Positions 9,297-18,215 of a DNA stretch of 57,200 nucleotides are shown here, piece by piece. The notes below the pieces were generated by a model. That model did not search any database, had not been told where the DNA came from, and worked only from the letters and a program-made list of their open reading frames with translations. A program made the translations under genes and the position numbers. The first letter of the stretch is position 1; each line of letters begins with the position of its first letter. Source of the DNA: a bacterium UBP1_UBA4783 (lineage in GTDB: Bacteria; Krumholzibacteriota; Krumholzibacteriia; Krumholzibacteriales; Krumholzibacteriaceae); assembly GCA_002403075.1 (NCBI GenBank), contig DHHB01000093.1:1-57200 (forward strand), in the 5' to 3' direction.

Positions 9297-9363
9297 CTCA
9301 GCTGGATAGAGCACCAGCCTCCGGAGCTGGGTGTCAGAGGTTCAAATCCTCTCGGGCGCGCCA
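9287..9363 (+). tRNA. tRNA-Arg (anticodon CCG)
   Basis: A 77-base cloverleaf. Acceptor GCGCCCG (9287-9293) pairs with CGGGCGC (9353-9359), discriminator G and an encoded CCA follow. The anticodon stem CCAGC/GCTGG encloses loop CTCCGGA, giving anticodon CCG for CGG codons, and the T arm contains GGTTCAAATCC. Bases 8-10 of the tRNA (TAG) are the recN stop codon, so the first ten bases are also recN coding sequence. No separate promoter is evident; it is probably co-transcribed or driven from within recN. Confidence 0.96.
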
Positions 9364-9394
9364 TATTCATCGATACGCCGCGGCGGGACGTTCC

Positions 9395-11077
9395 ATGAAA
9401 CATACGCGCGTGCTTTTCGTTGTGGCGGCCGCGCTCTCACTGTTCGCGCTTCCGCGGACGGGGGGAGCCGGGGGCGGCGGCGCGGGCGCGTTCCCGCGGG
9501 CGGCCGCGGCGCCGGTCGACCGCGACTCGATCGCCTCGGCGATCTGGTGGCTCGCGATCGAGCCGGAGACGAACGAGCAGAGGACGCGCTATACCCTCCG
9601 CGAGGCGCCGCTTCGGGAGATCGCCGATTCGCTTGCCGCGCGTCTTTCGCGGTACACCGGAAACCCGACGCAGCGGCTCGCCTTTTCCCTCGAGGCGTCC
9701 GACAGCTCGTTTACGGCCGAGAACCTCGTCGCGCGCATCGAGGGGACGGGCGTCGTCTCGGGCGCGTTCATCCTGTCCGCGCACTTCGACGCCACGGCCG
9801 TCAGGACGACGGGCTGGCGCGAGAACTGGCGAACGTGGCCCGCCCCGGGCGCGGACGATAACGCCACGGGCGTGGCGGCGCTGCTCGAGGCGGCGCGCGT
9901 TCTCGGAGAGGGCGCCGCGGCGCCGCCCTTCGACGTTCTTTTCGTTCTCTTCTCCGCCGAGGAGCTCGATCTTCTCGGGAGCGCGGATTTCGTCCGGCGC
10001 ATCGACGAGGCGTACGACGGACGGATCATCGGCGTCATCAATCTCGACATGCTCGGTTATTCCCGGGAAGGCGTCCGCGGAATCACCGTGCTCGCGAACC
10101 CCATCTCCGGATGGCTGTCCGACATGATCGCGGCTCATATCGCCGCCGAGGGACCCGCTCTCGCGATCGAGGTCATCAATCCCGGCGTCATGCGCTCCGA
10201 CCATCAGTCGTTCTGGGAAGCCGATATCCCGGCCGTTCTCGTCATGGAGCCGCTCGACGAGGGGCGCGTCGCGTATCCGTACTACCATTCGCTCCTCGAT
10301 ACGCCGGACCGGATAGACGTCGAGCAGACCGCCAGGATCGCGGACGCGGCCGCCGGCTTCCTCGACGGTCTCGGCGCCGCTCCGGCGGAGATCGCGATGC
10401 TTCCGTCCGATATCATCTTGACGCGCCGGGGCCGCCCCACGACGCGCAGGGCGTTTTCGGTCGGAGACACGATCGGCGTATGGGCGCGCGCGAGAAACAC
10501 CGGCTCGTTCGATCCGCCTTCCGGTTCGTCCGTTCGCATGGATCTATCGCTCGGGACCGGCGGGGGTTCGCGCGCGCTTCTCGAGGACGACGCACCCGCG
10601 CCCGCCGCGCTCGACATGGTCGGATTCGTCGCATCCGTCGTTCTCGGACCGGAGCATGCGGGCGAGAATATCGTTCGCGCGGCGATCCGCGTGACCGGCA
10701 TGGATAACGAGGACGGGAACGACGAGGCGAGTCTGCGCTTCGCCGTCGAGGGCGCGGAGGGCGAGGCGGTTCTCATGCACGCGGTGCAGCCCAATCCCCT
10801 TCGCGGGCCGCTCGCTTCGGGCTCGTTCTGCATGAACCTCGCGCGGCCGGTGGACGTCTATATCGAGCTTCTGAACGTCGAGGGAGAGCGCGTGGGCTCG
10901 GCATACGCCGGCGAGAGATGGGGGAGGCCTCTCGCGACGGGTCTCAACTGTCTCCCGCTCGGAAGCCTCTTCCCCGGCGTCGAGACGCTCGTCTCCGGCG
11001 TCTACCTGTACCGCCTCGTCGTCTATGAAGGCTCCTCGCAGTCGAAGCTCGCGGGCCGCTTCGCGGCCGTGCGCTAG
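9395..11077 (+). CDS. Secreted M28-family zinc peptidase with FlgD/T9SS-like C-terminal domain
   Basis: A 560-residue exported metallopeptidase (aminopeptidase type). An N-terminal signal peptide (about residues 1-25) is followed by the M28 fold. All five expected metal or catalytic sites are present: H130 (SAHFDA), D154 (GADDNATG), E189-E190 (FSAEELDLLG), D218 (NLDMLGY) and H298 (YHSLLDTPD). Residues about 335-455 look like a beta-sandwich linker. The last about 85 residues (AVQPNPLRG, VYIELLNVEGERVG, SGVYLYRLVV) resemble FlgD-like or type IX sorting domains of FCB-group secreted proteins. The leader of about 30 bases after the tRNA leaves room for little regulation. Substrate unknown. Confidence 0.88.
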   Translation: MKHTRVLFVVAAALSLFALPRTGGAGGGGAGAFPRAAAAPVDRDSIASAIWWLAIEPETNEQRTRYTLREAPLREIADSLAARLSRYTGNPTQRLAFSLEASDSSFTAENLVARIEGTGVVSGAFILSAHFDATAVRTTGWRENWRTWPAPGADDNATGVAALLEAARVLGEGAAAPPFDVLFVLFSAEELDLLGSADFVRRIDEAYDGRIIGVINLDMLGYSREGVRGITVLANPISGWLSDMIAAHIAAEGPALAIEVINPGVMRSDHQSFWEADIPAVLVMEPLDEGRVAYPYYHSLLDTPDRIDVEQTARIADAAAGFLDGLGAAPAEIAMLPSDIILTRRGRPTTRRAFSVGDTIGVWARARNTGSFDPPSGSSVRMDLSLGTGGGSRALLEDDAPAPAALDMVGFVASVVLGPEHAGENIVRAAIRVTGMDNEDGNDEASLRFAVEGAEGEAVLMHAVQPNPLRGPLASGSFCMNLARPVDVYIELLNVEGERVGSAYAGERWGRPLATGLNCLPLGSLFPGVETLVSGVYLYRLVVYEGSSQSKLAGRFAAVR

Positions 11078-11092
11078 AGGGGGCATGCGACG

Positions 11093-11410
11093 GTGATCAT
11101 GGGGATCAAACCGCCCTCGAGATCGAGACGGATGCGTTCCTCGTTCGGGCGGAAGATCGACCGCACGAGGGAGTATTATTACTCGCTGTTCACCGTTTTG
11201 GTGGTGAAAATCGTCCTCTTTCTCTTCCTCTGGATCCTCTTCGCCTCCACGATCCGCATCATGGGGACGAGTTTTCGGTCCGTTCCTTCGTTCTGGAGGC
11301 TCGCGCTTCCCGGCGCCGTCCTCGTTATGAACTCCTTCATCGGCTATCATATCTATAAGAATATCAAGGAGATAGTCGAGTACGGGAAGGAGCTCAGGGG
11401 AAAGCGCTGA
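11093..11410 (+). CDS. Small membrane protein of unknown function
   Basis: A 105-residue protein with a strongly basic N-terminus (R/K-rich, residues 7-25), a hydrophobic segment at about 33-56 (VLVVKIVLFLFLWILF) and a second at about 70-86, ending in a charged KELRGKR tail. The pattern suggests two membrane passes. GTG 11093 is favoured because AGAGGGGG at 11077-11084 is eight bases away; ATG 11099 is possible. It lies 15 bases after the peptidase gene and is probably co-transcribed with it. No family was recognised. Confidence 0.6.
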   Translation: MIMGIKPPSRSRRMRSSFGRKIDRTREYYYSLFTVLVVKIVLFLFLWILFASTIRIMGTSFRSVPSFWRLALPGAVLVMNSFIGYHIYKNIKEIVEYGKELRGKR

Positions 11411-11478
11411 GACGCGCCGGCCATATTCCGATCCGCGGCGCCGTATTTCGCGCAACCGGCGGTCGCTGCGGCATTTCA

Positions 11479-11494
11479 TGGCATATCTCTTGCA
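11479..11494 (+). promoter_or_regulatory. Sigma-54 (RpoN) -24/-12 promoter
   Basis: TGGCAT-N5-TTGCA with the obligatory GG and GC dinucleotides twelve bases apart, close to the consensus TGGCAC-N5-TTGCW. Transcription would start near 11505, a short distance ahead of the GAGGGAG ribosome site (11511-11517) and ATG 11528 of the diguanylate cyclase gene. Upstream activator sites were not resolved. Confidence 0.72.
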
Positions 11495-11527
11495 ATTTTT
11501 CAGCCCTTTCGAGGGAGACTGCGCCGT

Positions 11528-12577
11528 ATGGTCAGAACGCTCGACGAAAGAGACCTGCTGTTCAAGACCTTCACCGAGGTCGCGAGCCTCATCAGCTCGG
11601 GGAAGGACAACCGGATCATATTCCAGAAGATCCTCGACAACGCGCTCACGATCCTTCCCTCGCGCAAGGTGTACCTCATCCTCCTCGACAACCATCGGAT
11701 CGTCAAGTACACCGGCCAGACGCAGGAGCGCGGAAAGAAGGTCACCGTCGAGGACCTTCCGGAATCGGCGGGCATCGTCAATTGGCTGCAGCGAGAGTAC
11801 GAGGAATCGAAGACGGCGGACAACGTGTTCTCCCTCGACCTGTCGATCCTCGCGAACGAGTTTCTCCGCGACGAGGACGCCTCGAGCACCGTCATCTCCG
11901 CGCCGCTCATGGCCAAGAACGCGCTCTTCGGGATCATCCTCGCGATGAACGATCCGCTGCGGCGCCGCTTCACGGAAGAGGACATCCACCTGCTCACCGT
12001 CATGGCGAACCACGCGGCGATCGCCTTCGAGAACTACCTTCTCTACAAGAAGCTCGAGATGGAATCGATCACGGACGGTCTCACGGGGATCTACAACTAC
12101 CGGTTTCTGATCCGATCCATACATCTCGAGATCAAGCGCGCGAGCCGCTTCGGCTATCCGTTCTCGTATCTCATGCTGGACGTCGACAATCTCAAGGAGT
12201 ACAACGACCGCTACGGGCACCTTTCGGGGAGCCGGGCGCTGAAGGACATCGCAGGGGTCGTCACGCGGAGCTGCCGGGAGATCGATCTCGTCGCGAAATA
12301 CGGCGGCGACGAGTTCGCGCTGCTCCTGCCGCAGACGACGCTCGACGGGGCGCTGCGCCTCGGCGAACGGATCCTCGAGGCGGTCCGGGAGTTCAAGTTC
12401 GACGGACGGCGGGAGGGGCTCCTCACGTGCAGCATCGGCGCCGCGGTCTATCCGGACGACGCGCGCACCGTCGAGACGCTCATCGAACGGGCGGACGCTG
12501 CGCTCTACGCGGCGAAATCGAAGGGAAAGAACGGCATGCTCAGCTACGGCGAGCTCCGCGGCGCGGCGCCCTCGTGA
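11528..12577 (+). CDS. GAF-domain diguanylate cyclase
   Basis: A 349-residue cytosolic protein with an N-terminal GAF sensor (about residues 15-170) and a C-terminal GGDEF domain that makes cyclic di-GMP from two GTP. The active site reads YGGDEFALL (G259-F263). The inhibitory I-site RxxD is present five residues before it as REID (R250-D253), so product inhibition is expected. MLDVDNLKEYND carries the metal-binding Asp. It is preceded by a sigma-54 promoter and followed by the polysaccharide locus, a pathway often controlled by c-di-GMP; that link is inferred. The GAF ligand is unknown. Confidence 0.93.
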   Translation: MVRTLDERDLLFKTFTEVASLISSGKDNRIIFQKILDNALTILPSRKVYLILLDNHRIVKYTGQTQERGKKVTVEDLPESAGIVNWLQREYEESKTADNVFSLDLSILANEFLRDEDASSTVISAPLMAKNALFGIILAMNDPLRRRFTEEDIHLLTVMANHAAIAFENYLLYKKLEMESITDGLTGIYNYRFLIRSIHLEIKRASRFGYPFSYLMLDVDNLKEYNDRYGHLSGSRALKDIAGVVTRSCREIDLVAKYGGDEFALLLPQTTLDGALRLGERILEAVREFKFDGRREGLLTCSIGAAVYPDDARTVETLIERADAALYAAKSKGKNGMLSYGELRGAAPS

Positions 12578-12580
12578 TCG

Positions 12581-12609
12581 TTGTGCCGCGGGAGCCGGCG
12601 CGGTATAGT
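12581..12609 (+). promoter_or_regulatory. Sigma-70-type promoter of the polysaccharide locus
   Basis: TTGTGC at 12581-12586 and TATAGT at 12604-12609 with a 17-base spacer, in the gap between the cyclase and epimerase genes. It would start transcription near 12616, leaving an 80-base leader before ATG 12699. Confidence 0.5.
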
Positions 12610-12698
12610 ATCCGGGATGCCCGGGAGGGGCGCGCCGTCGGGGAGTCGTGCTCCGCGGCGTTCGGAACAAGGATCGAAGAGGAACGCGGGGAGTATTC

Positions 12699-13631
12699 AT
12701 GGCACGGTATCTGGTAACCGGCGGAGCCGGATTCATCGGGTCGAACATCGCCGAGGCGCTCGTACGCCGCGGCGAGGAGGTCGTCGTGTTCGACGACCTT
12801 TCGACCGGCTACGAGAAGAACATCTCGCATATACGCGACGCGCTCACGTTCGTCCGCGGGGACATACGGGACGAGAAGGCCGTGCGCGGCGCCATGGCCG
12901 GCGTCGACTACGTCCTCCATCAGGCGGCGCTCGCGTCGGTGCCGCGCAGCATCGAGGACCCGGTCCTCGTCACCGACGTCAATCTGCGCGGAACGCTCGT
13001 CGTTCTCGAGGAGGCGCGCAGGGCGGGCGTGAAGCGGCTCGTCTACGCGGCATCGAGCTCCGCGTACGGCGACTCCGAGACGCTGCCGAAGATCGAAACG
13101 ATGGCGCCGCAGCCGCTCTCGCCGTACGCCGCGAGCAAGCTCGCGGGCGAGCACTACTGCTCCGTGTACGCCCGCGTCTACGGCCTGCCCACCGTGTCGC
13201 TGCGCTACTTCAACATCTTCGGCCCCCGGCAGGACCCGCGGAGCCAGTACGCCGCCGTCATCCCCATCTTCGCCTCGCACCTCATCGCGGGCACGAGGCC
13301 GACGATATACGGCGACGGCGAGCAGAGCAGGGATTTCACGTTCATCGAGAACGTCGTCGACGCGAACATCCGCGCATCGCTGTGCGCGGAGGCGCGCGGG
13401 CAGGTCGTCAATATCGCCTGCGGCGCGCGGTACACCCTGAACGAGCTTTTCGGAATGATGCGCGACGAGCTCGGGAGCTCGATCGAGCCCCGCTACGCGC
13501 CGGCAAGGCAGGGGGACGTGAAACATTCCCACGCCGACATATCGGCGGCCCGGGGCCTCCTCGGCTACGAGGCGAGGGTGCCGTTCGCCGAGGGGCTCGC
13601 GAAGACGCTCGCGTGGTACCGCAGGGCCTGA
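12699..13631 (+). CDS. NAD-dependent sugar-nucleotide epimerase (WbpP/GalE type)
   Basis: A 310-residue extended short-chain dehydrogenase. Rossmann motif TGGAGFIGSN at the N-terminus, VLHQAALASVPRS, catalytic S-x-S with the Y-x-x-x-K of SPYAASKLAGE (about residue 140), and the SLRYFNIFGPRQDP substrate loop typical of UDP-GlcNAc(A)/UDP-glucose 4-epimerases of the WbpP group. ATG 12699 is set by the GCGGGGAG site upstream; the longer reading frame lacks family similarity. It probably provides an activated sugar for the polysaccharide made by the following genes. The precise nucleotide-sugar substrate is not determined. Confidence 0.88.
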   Translation: MARYLVTGGAGFIGSNIAEALVRRGEEVVVFDDLSTGYEKNISHIRDALTFVRGDIRDEKAVRGAMAGVDYVLHQAALASVPRSIEDPVLVTDVNLRGTLVVLEEARRAGVKRLVYAASSSAYGDSETLPKIETMAPQPLSPYAASKLAGEHYCSVYARVYGLPTVSLRYFNIFGPRQDPRSQYAAVIPIFASHLIAGTRPTIYGDGEQSRDFTFIENVVDANIRASLCAEARGQVVNIACGARYTLNELFGMMRDELGSSIEPRYAPARQGDVKHSHADISAARGLLGYEARVPFAEGLAKTLAWYRRA

Positions 13632-13649
13632 CGGCGCGGCCCTTTTTCC

Positions 13650-13679
13650 TTTACAGGCGCCCCGCGGACTCGGTACGAT
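13650..13679 (+). promoter_or_regulatory. Possible sigma-70 promoter before the export gene
   Basis: TTTACA (13650-13655), 18-base spacer, TACGAT (13674-13679) in the 80-base gap before GTG 13712. Both boxes match only partly, so this is a tentative internal promoter. Confidence 0.3.
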
Positions 13680-13711
13680 ACGCGCGGATCAGGCGAAAGG
13701 CGGAATTTTCC

Positions 13712-14653
13712 GTGAATATTTCAAGAGTACTGTGCGTTGCGCTCCTCGCGGCGGCGCTCTCGGCGCCGGCGGAGACGGTCGCTCAGGAGATTCGGCTCCG
13801 TCCGGGCGACGCGATTCAGCTGTCGGTGCCCCAGCGAGAGGATCTCGGCAGGCTCCTCGACATCGACGCGCGCGGAAACGTGAGCCTGCCGATCGTCGGA
13901 CAGGTCAGGGTGGAGGGTCTCACCGTCGAGGAGGCGCGCGGAACGCTGCTCCGGGCGCTTCAGGAGCTCTATCCGAGCGTGCAGACGATCTCGATCACGC
14001 TCATCGGCGCCGAGTCCCGCACCTTCGTCTACGTGCAGGGCCAGGTCGCGAGACCGGACAAATACGATCTCGCGGTCGCCGCGAACCTCTGGGACGCGGT
14101 CCGGGAGGCGGGCGGGACGACGCCGGCGGCGTCGCTCGAGGCCGTGCGGCTCATCCGCGTCTCGGGGGACAGCACGACGACGACCTACGTCAACGTTCAG
14201 CGCGCTCTCGATCTCGGCGATCTCTCGACGCTGCCGCCGCTGCGGCCGGGCGACACGGTCATCGTCCCCGAGCGCGGCGCGGCCGCGCTGACGAGCGTGG
14301 GCGCCGTCACCGTCGTCGGCGCCGTCGCCAGCCCCGCTCCGTACACCCTGAGCGACGGCAAACGTCTCGTGGACGCGCTGCTCGCGGCGGGAGGGTGGAC
14401 GGACGCGGCGTCGCTCGGGAAGGTCACGATCATCCGCCCGCTGCGCCGCGGCGGCACGCAGACGACGCGCTACGACGTCAAAAGATTCCTCGAGACGGGC
14501 GACGCCCGCCACAACCCTCTCGTGCTGCCGGGGGACACGGTGAACGTGCCCCGCAGGAGCTCCATCGTTTCGATATTCACGACCCCCGCGTTCCTCATCG
14601 GCATCATCACGACGGCGGCCACCGTGACCGCCGTCATCGTTACGCAGAGATAG
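13712..14653 (+). CDS. Polysaccharide export protein (Wza-like, SLBB domains)
   Basis: A 313-residue exported protein of the outer-membrane polysaccharide export family. A signal peptide (about residues 1-22, ending near AETVAQE) is followed by the Poly_export domain, with LRPGDAIQLSV and GNVSLPIVGQVRVEGLT, and two SLBB-like beta-grasp repeats (VYVQGQVARPDKYDL and VVGAVASPAPYTL). A hydrophobic C-terminal helix (about 288-310) may anchor it. No lipobox is evident, unlike E. coli Wza. GTG 13712 is preferred because it begins right before the hydrophobic signal and has AAAGGCGG upstream. Works with the Wzz-like and kinase genes that follow. Confidence 0.88.
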   Translation: MNISRVLCVALLAAALSAPAETVAQEIRLRPGDAIQLSVPQREDLGRLLDIDARGNVSLPIVGQVRVEGLTVEEARGTLLRALQELYPSVQTISITLIGAESRTFVYVQGQVARPDKYDLAVAANLWDAVREAGGTTPAASLEAVRLIRVSGDSTTTTYVNVQRALDLGDLSTLPPLRPGDTVIVPERGAAALTSVGAVTVVGAVASPAPYTLSDGKRLVDALLAAGGWTDAASLGKVTIIRPLRRGGTQTTRYDVKRFLETGDARHNPLVLPGDTVNVPRRSSIVSIFTTPAFLIGIITTAATVTAVIVTQR

Positions 14654-14662
14654 GGTGAAGCA

Positions 14663-16348
14663 GTGGATCAGGTCAGAAAAGTGGTTCCCGACGCCGAGCC
14701 CGGCAGGATCAATCTCCACGCGTACTGGAAGGTCTTCTGGCGGAAAAAGTTCTACCTCGCCGTGCCGCTCGTTCTCTCGGCCGTGATCGCCGTCGCCGGC
14801 GCGCGCCGCCTGACCCCGATCTACGAGTCGCACACGATGATCGCCATCGAGGACAAGAACATCCTCGCGCCGACCATGGACCGTTACGTGCAGCCCTCCG
14901 CGGACAACCGCGATCAGCTGCGCAACCAGCGGTACCGGGCAATGATCGAGACGAGGGTGAAGAGCAACGATTTCCTCAGGCTCATCGTCGAGGATCTCGG
15001 AATCGAACGTTCGCCGGGCGCGCAGCGCTACATCGAGACGGCGGCCGGGCAGGGTACGCCGGGCGTTCCCGTGGACGAGCTCGTCATGCGCCGGCTCGTC
15101 GGGCTGCTCAAGAAAAAGATCGAAGTCCAAAACCCCACGGGGGGCTTTTTCACCGTCGGCGTGTACGACACCGATCCGGCGACGGCGTTCATTCTCGCCG
15201 GCAAGATCGCCGAGAAGTTCATCGAGGTCACGCGGCAGGATCAGATTCAGGGGGTGAGGCAGGCGGGGGCGTTCAGCGACGAGCAGCTCGCCATCGCCAA
15301 GGAGAAGCTCGACGCCTCGGAAAAGGAGCTCTCCCGCGTGAAGCGGGATCTCGCCTCGGCTGAAACGGCGAACAATCCGGTGAACGGATCGAACATACAT
15401 TACGCCCAGGCGCTCAAGCAGACGGTGAAGTCCGAAGCCGACCGCAGCGGCATCGCGTATCGCCGCGTGCGCGAGCGTCTTCTCGGCCTCACGAGCCTCG
15501 TGCCGACCTCCGACCGCATCACCGGCGACGAATCGATCCGCGCGCTCGAGAACAAGCTCGTCGGATACGGGGAGGAAAAGCTCCTGCGGAACCTCACGGG
15601 CGGCAATCAGCCGGAGATGCCTCAGGAGCAGTGGGACGACGGGACGGCGGCGCTCAGGAGCCGCATCACCGAGCTCGTTCAGGCGGAGTACTCGTCCGCC
15701 TCGCCCGACCTCCATCCGCTCGTCATCGAGTATTACTATCAGCGGTCGCTCAACGAGTACTACGTCTCGGTCGACCGGAAGCTCCAGAGCTACCTCGACG
15801 GGTACTCCCTGAGCTACGAGCGCCGGCCGGCGCTCGAGCGGGAATCCAGCCGGCTCACGCAGGAGGTCGAGACGAATCGCGCGATCTACAAGGCGTTTCT
15901 CGAATCGAAGACCTCCGCGCGGGTCACCGAGGCCGTCCAGTCGACGAACCTCGGGCTCAGCATGACGATCATCGAGCGCGCGGAGAAGCCGATCGAGCCG
16001 GTGAAGCCCGACCCGCTCAAGATCATCCTCCTCGCCGTGCTGTTCGGCGCCGCCTGCGGCATCGGGGCGATCCTCATCACCGAATACCTCGACGACTCCT
16101 TCCGCTCGATCGATGAGGTCGAGCGGGAGCTCAAGGTGCCGGTTCTCGGCACGATTCCGAAGATGGCGGACGGCTTCTCGTGGGAGCGGCGGCGGCGGGG
16201 CGTCGTCATCGTGTCGTGGTTCGTCGGCGTCGTGCTCTTCGTCGCGCTCATGTCGGGCACGCTGTACCTCTACGCAGGCTATCTGAAATCGAGCGGACTC
16301 GGCGTCGAGCTCGTCGAGGACCGGCCGCCCGCGGAGGTGAACCGGTGA
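14663..16348 (+). CDS. Polysaccharide chain-length determinant (Wzz/co-polymerase)
   Basis: A 561-residue inner-membrane protein of the PCP-2 type. A first membrane segment lies at about residues 28-48 (FYLAVPLVLSAVIAVAG), followed by a large periplasmic domain with long coiled coils (about 190-450), a proline-rich RAEKPIEPVKPDPLK segment and a second membrane segment (about 452-472). A further hydrophobic segment near 510-535 is unusual. There is no kinase domain; it is encoded by the next gene, as in split CapA/CapB systems. GTG start nine bases after the exporter stop; stop overlaps the kinase start (GTGA). Confidence 0.87.
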   Translation: MDQVRKVVPDAEPGRINLHAYWKVFWRKKFYLAVPLVLSAVIAVAGARRLTPIYESHTMIAIEDKNILAPTMDRYVQPSADNRDQLRNQRYRAMIETRVKSNDFLRLIVEDLGIERSPGAQRYIETAAGQGTPGVPVDELVMRRLVGLLKKKIEVQNPTGGFFTVGVYDTDPATAFILAGKIAEKFIEVTRQDQIQGVRQAGAFSDEQLAIAKEKLDASEKELSRVKRDLASAETANNPVNGSNIHYAQALKQTVKSEADRSGIAYRRVRERLLGLTSLVPTSDRITGDESIRALENKLVGYGEEKLLRNLTGGNQPEMPQEQWDDGTAALRSRITELVQAEYSSASPDLHPLVIEYYYQRSLNEYYVSVDRKLQSYLDGYSLSYERRPALERESSRLTQEVETNRAIYKAFLESKTSARVTEAVQSTNLGLSMTIIERAEKPIEPVKPDPLKIILLAVLFGAACGIGAILITEYLDDSFRSIDEVERELKVPVLGTIPKMADGFSWERRRRGVVIVSWFVGVVLFVALMSGTLYLYAGYLKSSGLGVELVEDRPPAEVNR

Positions 16349-17106
16349 CCGATTCCGAACGGAAGAACATCTACGACGTGTTCGATCAGGAAAGCCCCAT
16401 GGCGACGGAGATGCGCCGGCTCTACTCGAATATCCGCCACCATCACGGGCGGCCCGATATGAGGAGCTTTCTCGTCACGAGCGCCGACCGCGGAGAGGGA
16501 AAGAGCACGATCGCGTCGCATCTCGCGCTCACCGTCGCGCGGTTCAAAGGCAAGAAATCGCTCATCGTCGACGCCGATCTCCGCCGTCCGAGGCTGCACG
16601 ACGTCTTCGCAGTCCCGCGGGAGCCGGGGCTCCTCGAGTGTCTCGAGGGGAAGATCGATCCGCTCGCGGCCGTCAAGGACACGCCCGTCGAGAACCTCAA
16701 GGTGATTCCGGCGGGGGCGCGCATAAAGTCCCCCGCGCACCTCTTCGAGGGGGACGTCCTTTCCGAGATATTCAAGAAGATACGCTTCTACTACGACATC
16801 GTGATCGTCGATTGCGCGCCGGTCATTCCCGTGAGCGATCCGATGCTCATCTCGAGCGAGGTGGACGGCGTCATCCTCGTGCTGCTCGCGGGGAAGACGC
16901 CCCGGAACGTCGCCCAGCGAGCGTGCGACATCCTGAGAGACGCGAACGCGAACGTGATCGGGGTCGTCGTCAACAACCTCTCCGAGGTCCTCCCGTATTA
17001 CTACGACTACAAGTACTACGGGTACCGGGAGCACGAAGGGGAAAAAGGCGGCGCATCCGGTGCCGGAAACGCTCCGGCGGGCTCGGGCGCGGGAGGTCCG
17101 CGATGA
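16345..17106 (+). CDS. Bacterial tyrosine kinase (CpsD/CapB-type autokinase)
   Basis: A 253-residue cytosolic BY-kinase that partners the preceding membrane co-polymerase to control polysaccharide polymerisation. Walker A is SADRGEGKST (residues 46-55), Walker A' is LIVDADLRRPR and Walker B is IVIVDCAPV. The C-terminus carries a dense tyrosine cluster (seven Tyr between residues 218 and 227), the expected autophosphorylation tail, followed by a Gly/Ala-rich end. Begins at a GTGA overlap and ends at an ATGA overlap, so it is translationally coupled to both neighbours. No cognate phosphatase is seen in the window. Confidence 0.92.
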   Translation: MTDSERKNIYDVFDQESPMATEMRRLYSNIRHHHGRPDMRSFLVTSADRGEGKSTIASHLALTVARFKGKKSLIVDADLRRPRLHDVFAVPREPGLLECLEGKIDPLAAVKDTPVENLKVIPAGARIKSPAHLFEGDVLSEIFKKIRFYYDIVIVDCAPVIPVSDPMLISSEVDGVILVLLAGKTPRNVAQRACDILRDANANVIGVVVNNLSEVLPYYYDYKYYGYREHEGEKGGASGAGNAPAGSGAGGPR

Positions 17107-18197
17107 GCTTCGCGCGGGCATGCGTCGCGTTCGCGGCGGGCTTCGCCCTTCTCGGCCCCGCGCCGTCGCTGGCGGGACCGGATTCCCTCTGCGTCCGTTT
17201 CGAGGGATCGGCGGCGGGAGAGACCGTCATGCTTTCGCGCGGCCGGATCATCGCGGGCGCGCTTCCCGTCACTCTGTGCGGCGTCGAGCCGAACGCGACG
17301 TACCGCCTCGAGCTCGGCGGCGCGGGTTTCGAGCGGCGGGTCGGAAGTTTGCGGATCGACGCGGACGGGGCGAGCGTCGGCGGTATCCGTTTCGGCACGC
17401 TCTTGCGGAACGCGATCGCGCCCGGGTGGGGCTCCTTGCGCGCGGGAAGGGGCGGCGCGGCGTTCGCGGACGTCGCTTCCCTCGCGGCGGTCCTCGGCGT
17501 CTTCGCCGGGGAGCAGAGGGAGTACGATCATATCCGGAACCGCCTCGATGTCCTCGAATCCCTCGCCGCGAACGCGGAAACGTACGAAGCGGCCTCGCGC
17601 GCGAACGAAGCCGCGCACGAAGCCGCCGTCATGGCGAACGTGCAGAACGCGCACCGGCGGCGTCTCGCCGTCCTCTGCGGCGCGCTGTACGGCTGGCAGG
17701 CGATAGAGCCGCTGTGGGCCGATCCGCCTCCGAAAGCGGGGCCGGGTCCGGAGAGAGGTTCGCTCGCGCTCGCCGGCGCGCCCCGGTCCCGGGCGAAGGC
17801 CTTCGTCTCTTCGTTGCTCCGGCCCGGCCGGGGCCAGATATATCAGGGAAAAAGCGCGCGGGGACTCCTCTTCTCCGCGGGATCTCTCGCCGCCGGCGTC
17901 GCCGCGCTCGAATACTGGAACCGGTACGACGAGGCGGCCGGCGCGTACGATCTGTGCGTCGAGCGCTTCGAAGCCGCGGAGAGCGTGCCGGAAAAAGAGG
18001 CGCTCGCCTCGGCATGCCGGCTCCTGCGCGCGAACGCGGACGACGAGCGGCGCAATCGAGCCATTTCGATCGCGGTTCTCGCGGCGATATGGGGCTGGAA
18101 TTGCGCGGACACGTTTTTCGACGAGGGCGACGTCCGGGTCTCGCGCTACTCGGTCGCGATCGATCCCCGGGGCGCGGCCGTCGCCGTTCGATTCTGA
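17103..18197 (+). CDS. DUF5683-like membrane protein with internal repeat
   Basis: A 364-residue exported or membrane protein. After a signal peptide (residues 1-24) and a beta-rich region, it holds two related segments, APGWGSLRAGRGGAAFADVAS (about 103) and RPGRGQIYQGKSARGLLFSAG (about 240), each a PG-x-G-x-x-x-x-G turn followed by a hydrophobic helix. This is the hallmark of the DUF5683 domain, here apparently duplicated. Charged helical stretches separate them. It sits inside the polysaccharide operon, coupled by ATGA to the kinase, so an accessory role in surface assembly is inferred; the function is unknown. Confidence 0.62.
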   Translation: MSFARACVAFAAGFALLGPAPSLAGPDSLCVRFEGSAAGETVMLSRGRIIAGALPVTLCGVEPNATYRLELGGAGFERRVGSLRIDADGASVGGIRFGTLLRNAIAPGWGSLRAGRGGAAFADVASLAAVLGVFAGEQREYDHIRNRLDVLESLAANAETYEAASRANEAAHEAAVMANVQNAHRRRLAVLCGALYGWQAIEPLWADPPPKAGPGPERGSLALAGAPRSRAKAFVSSLLRPGRGQIYQGKSARGLLFSAGSLAAGVAALEYWNRYDEAAGAYDLCVERFEAAESVPEKEALASACRLLRANADDERRNRAISIAVLAAIWGWNCADTFFDEGDVRVSRYSVAIDPRGAAVAVRF

Positions 18198-18215
18198 GTC
18201 ATGGAGGTTCGTTCG

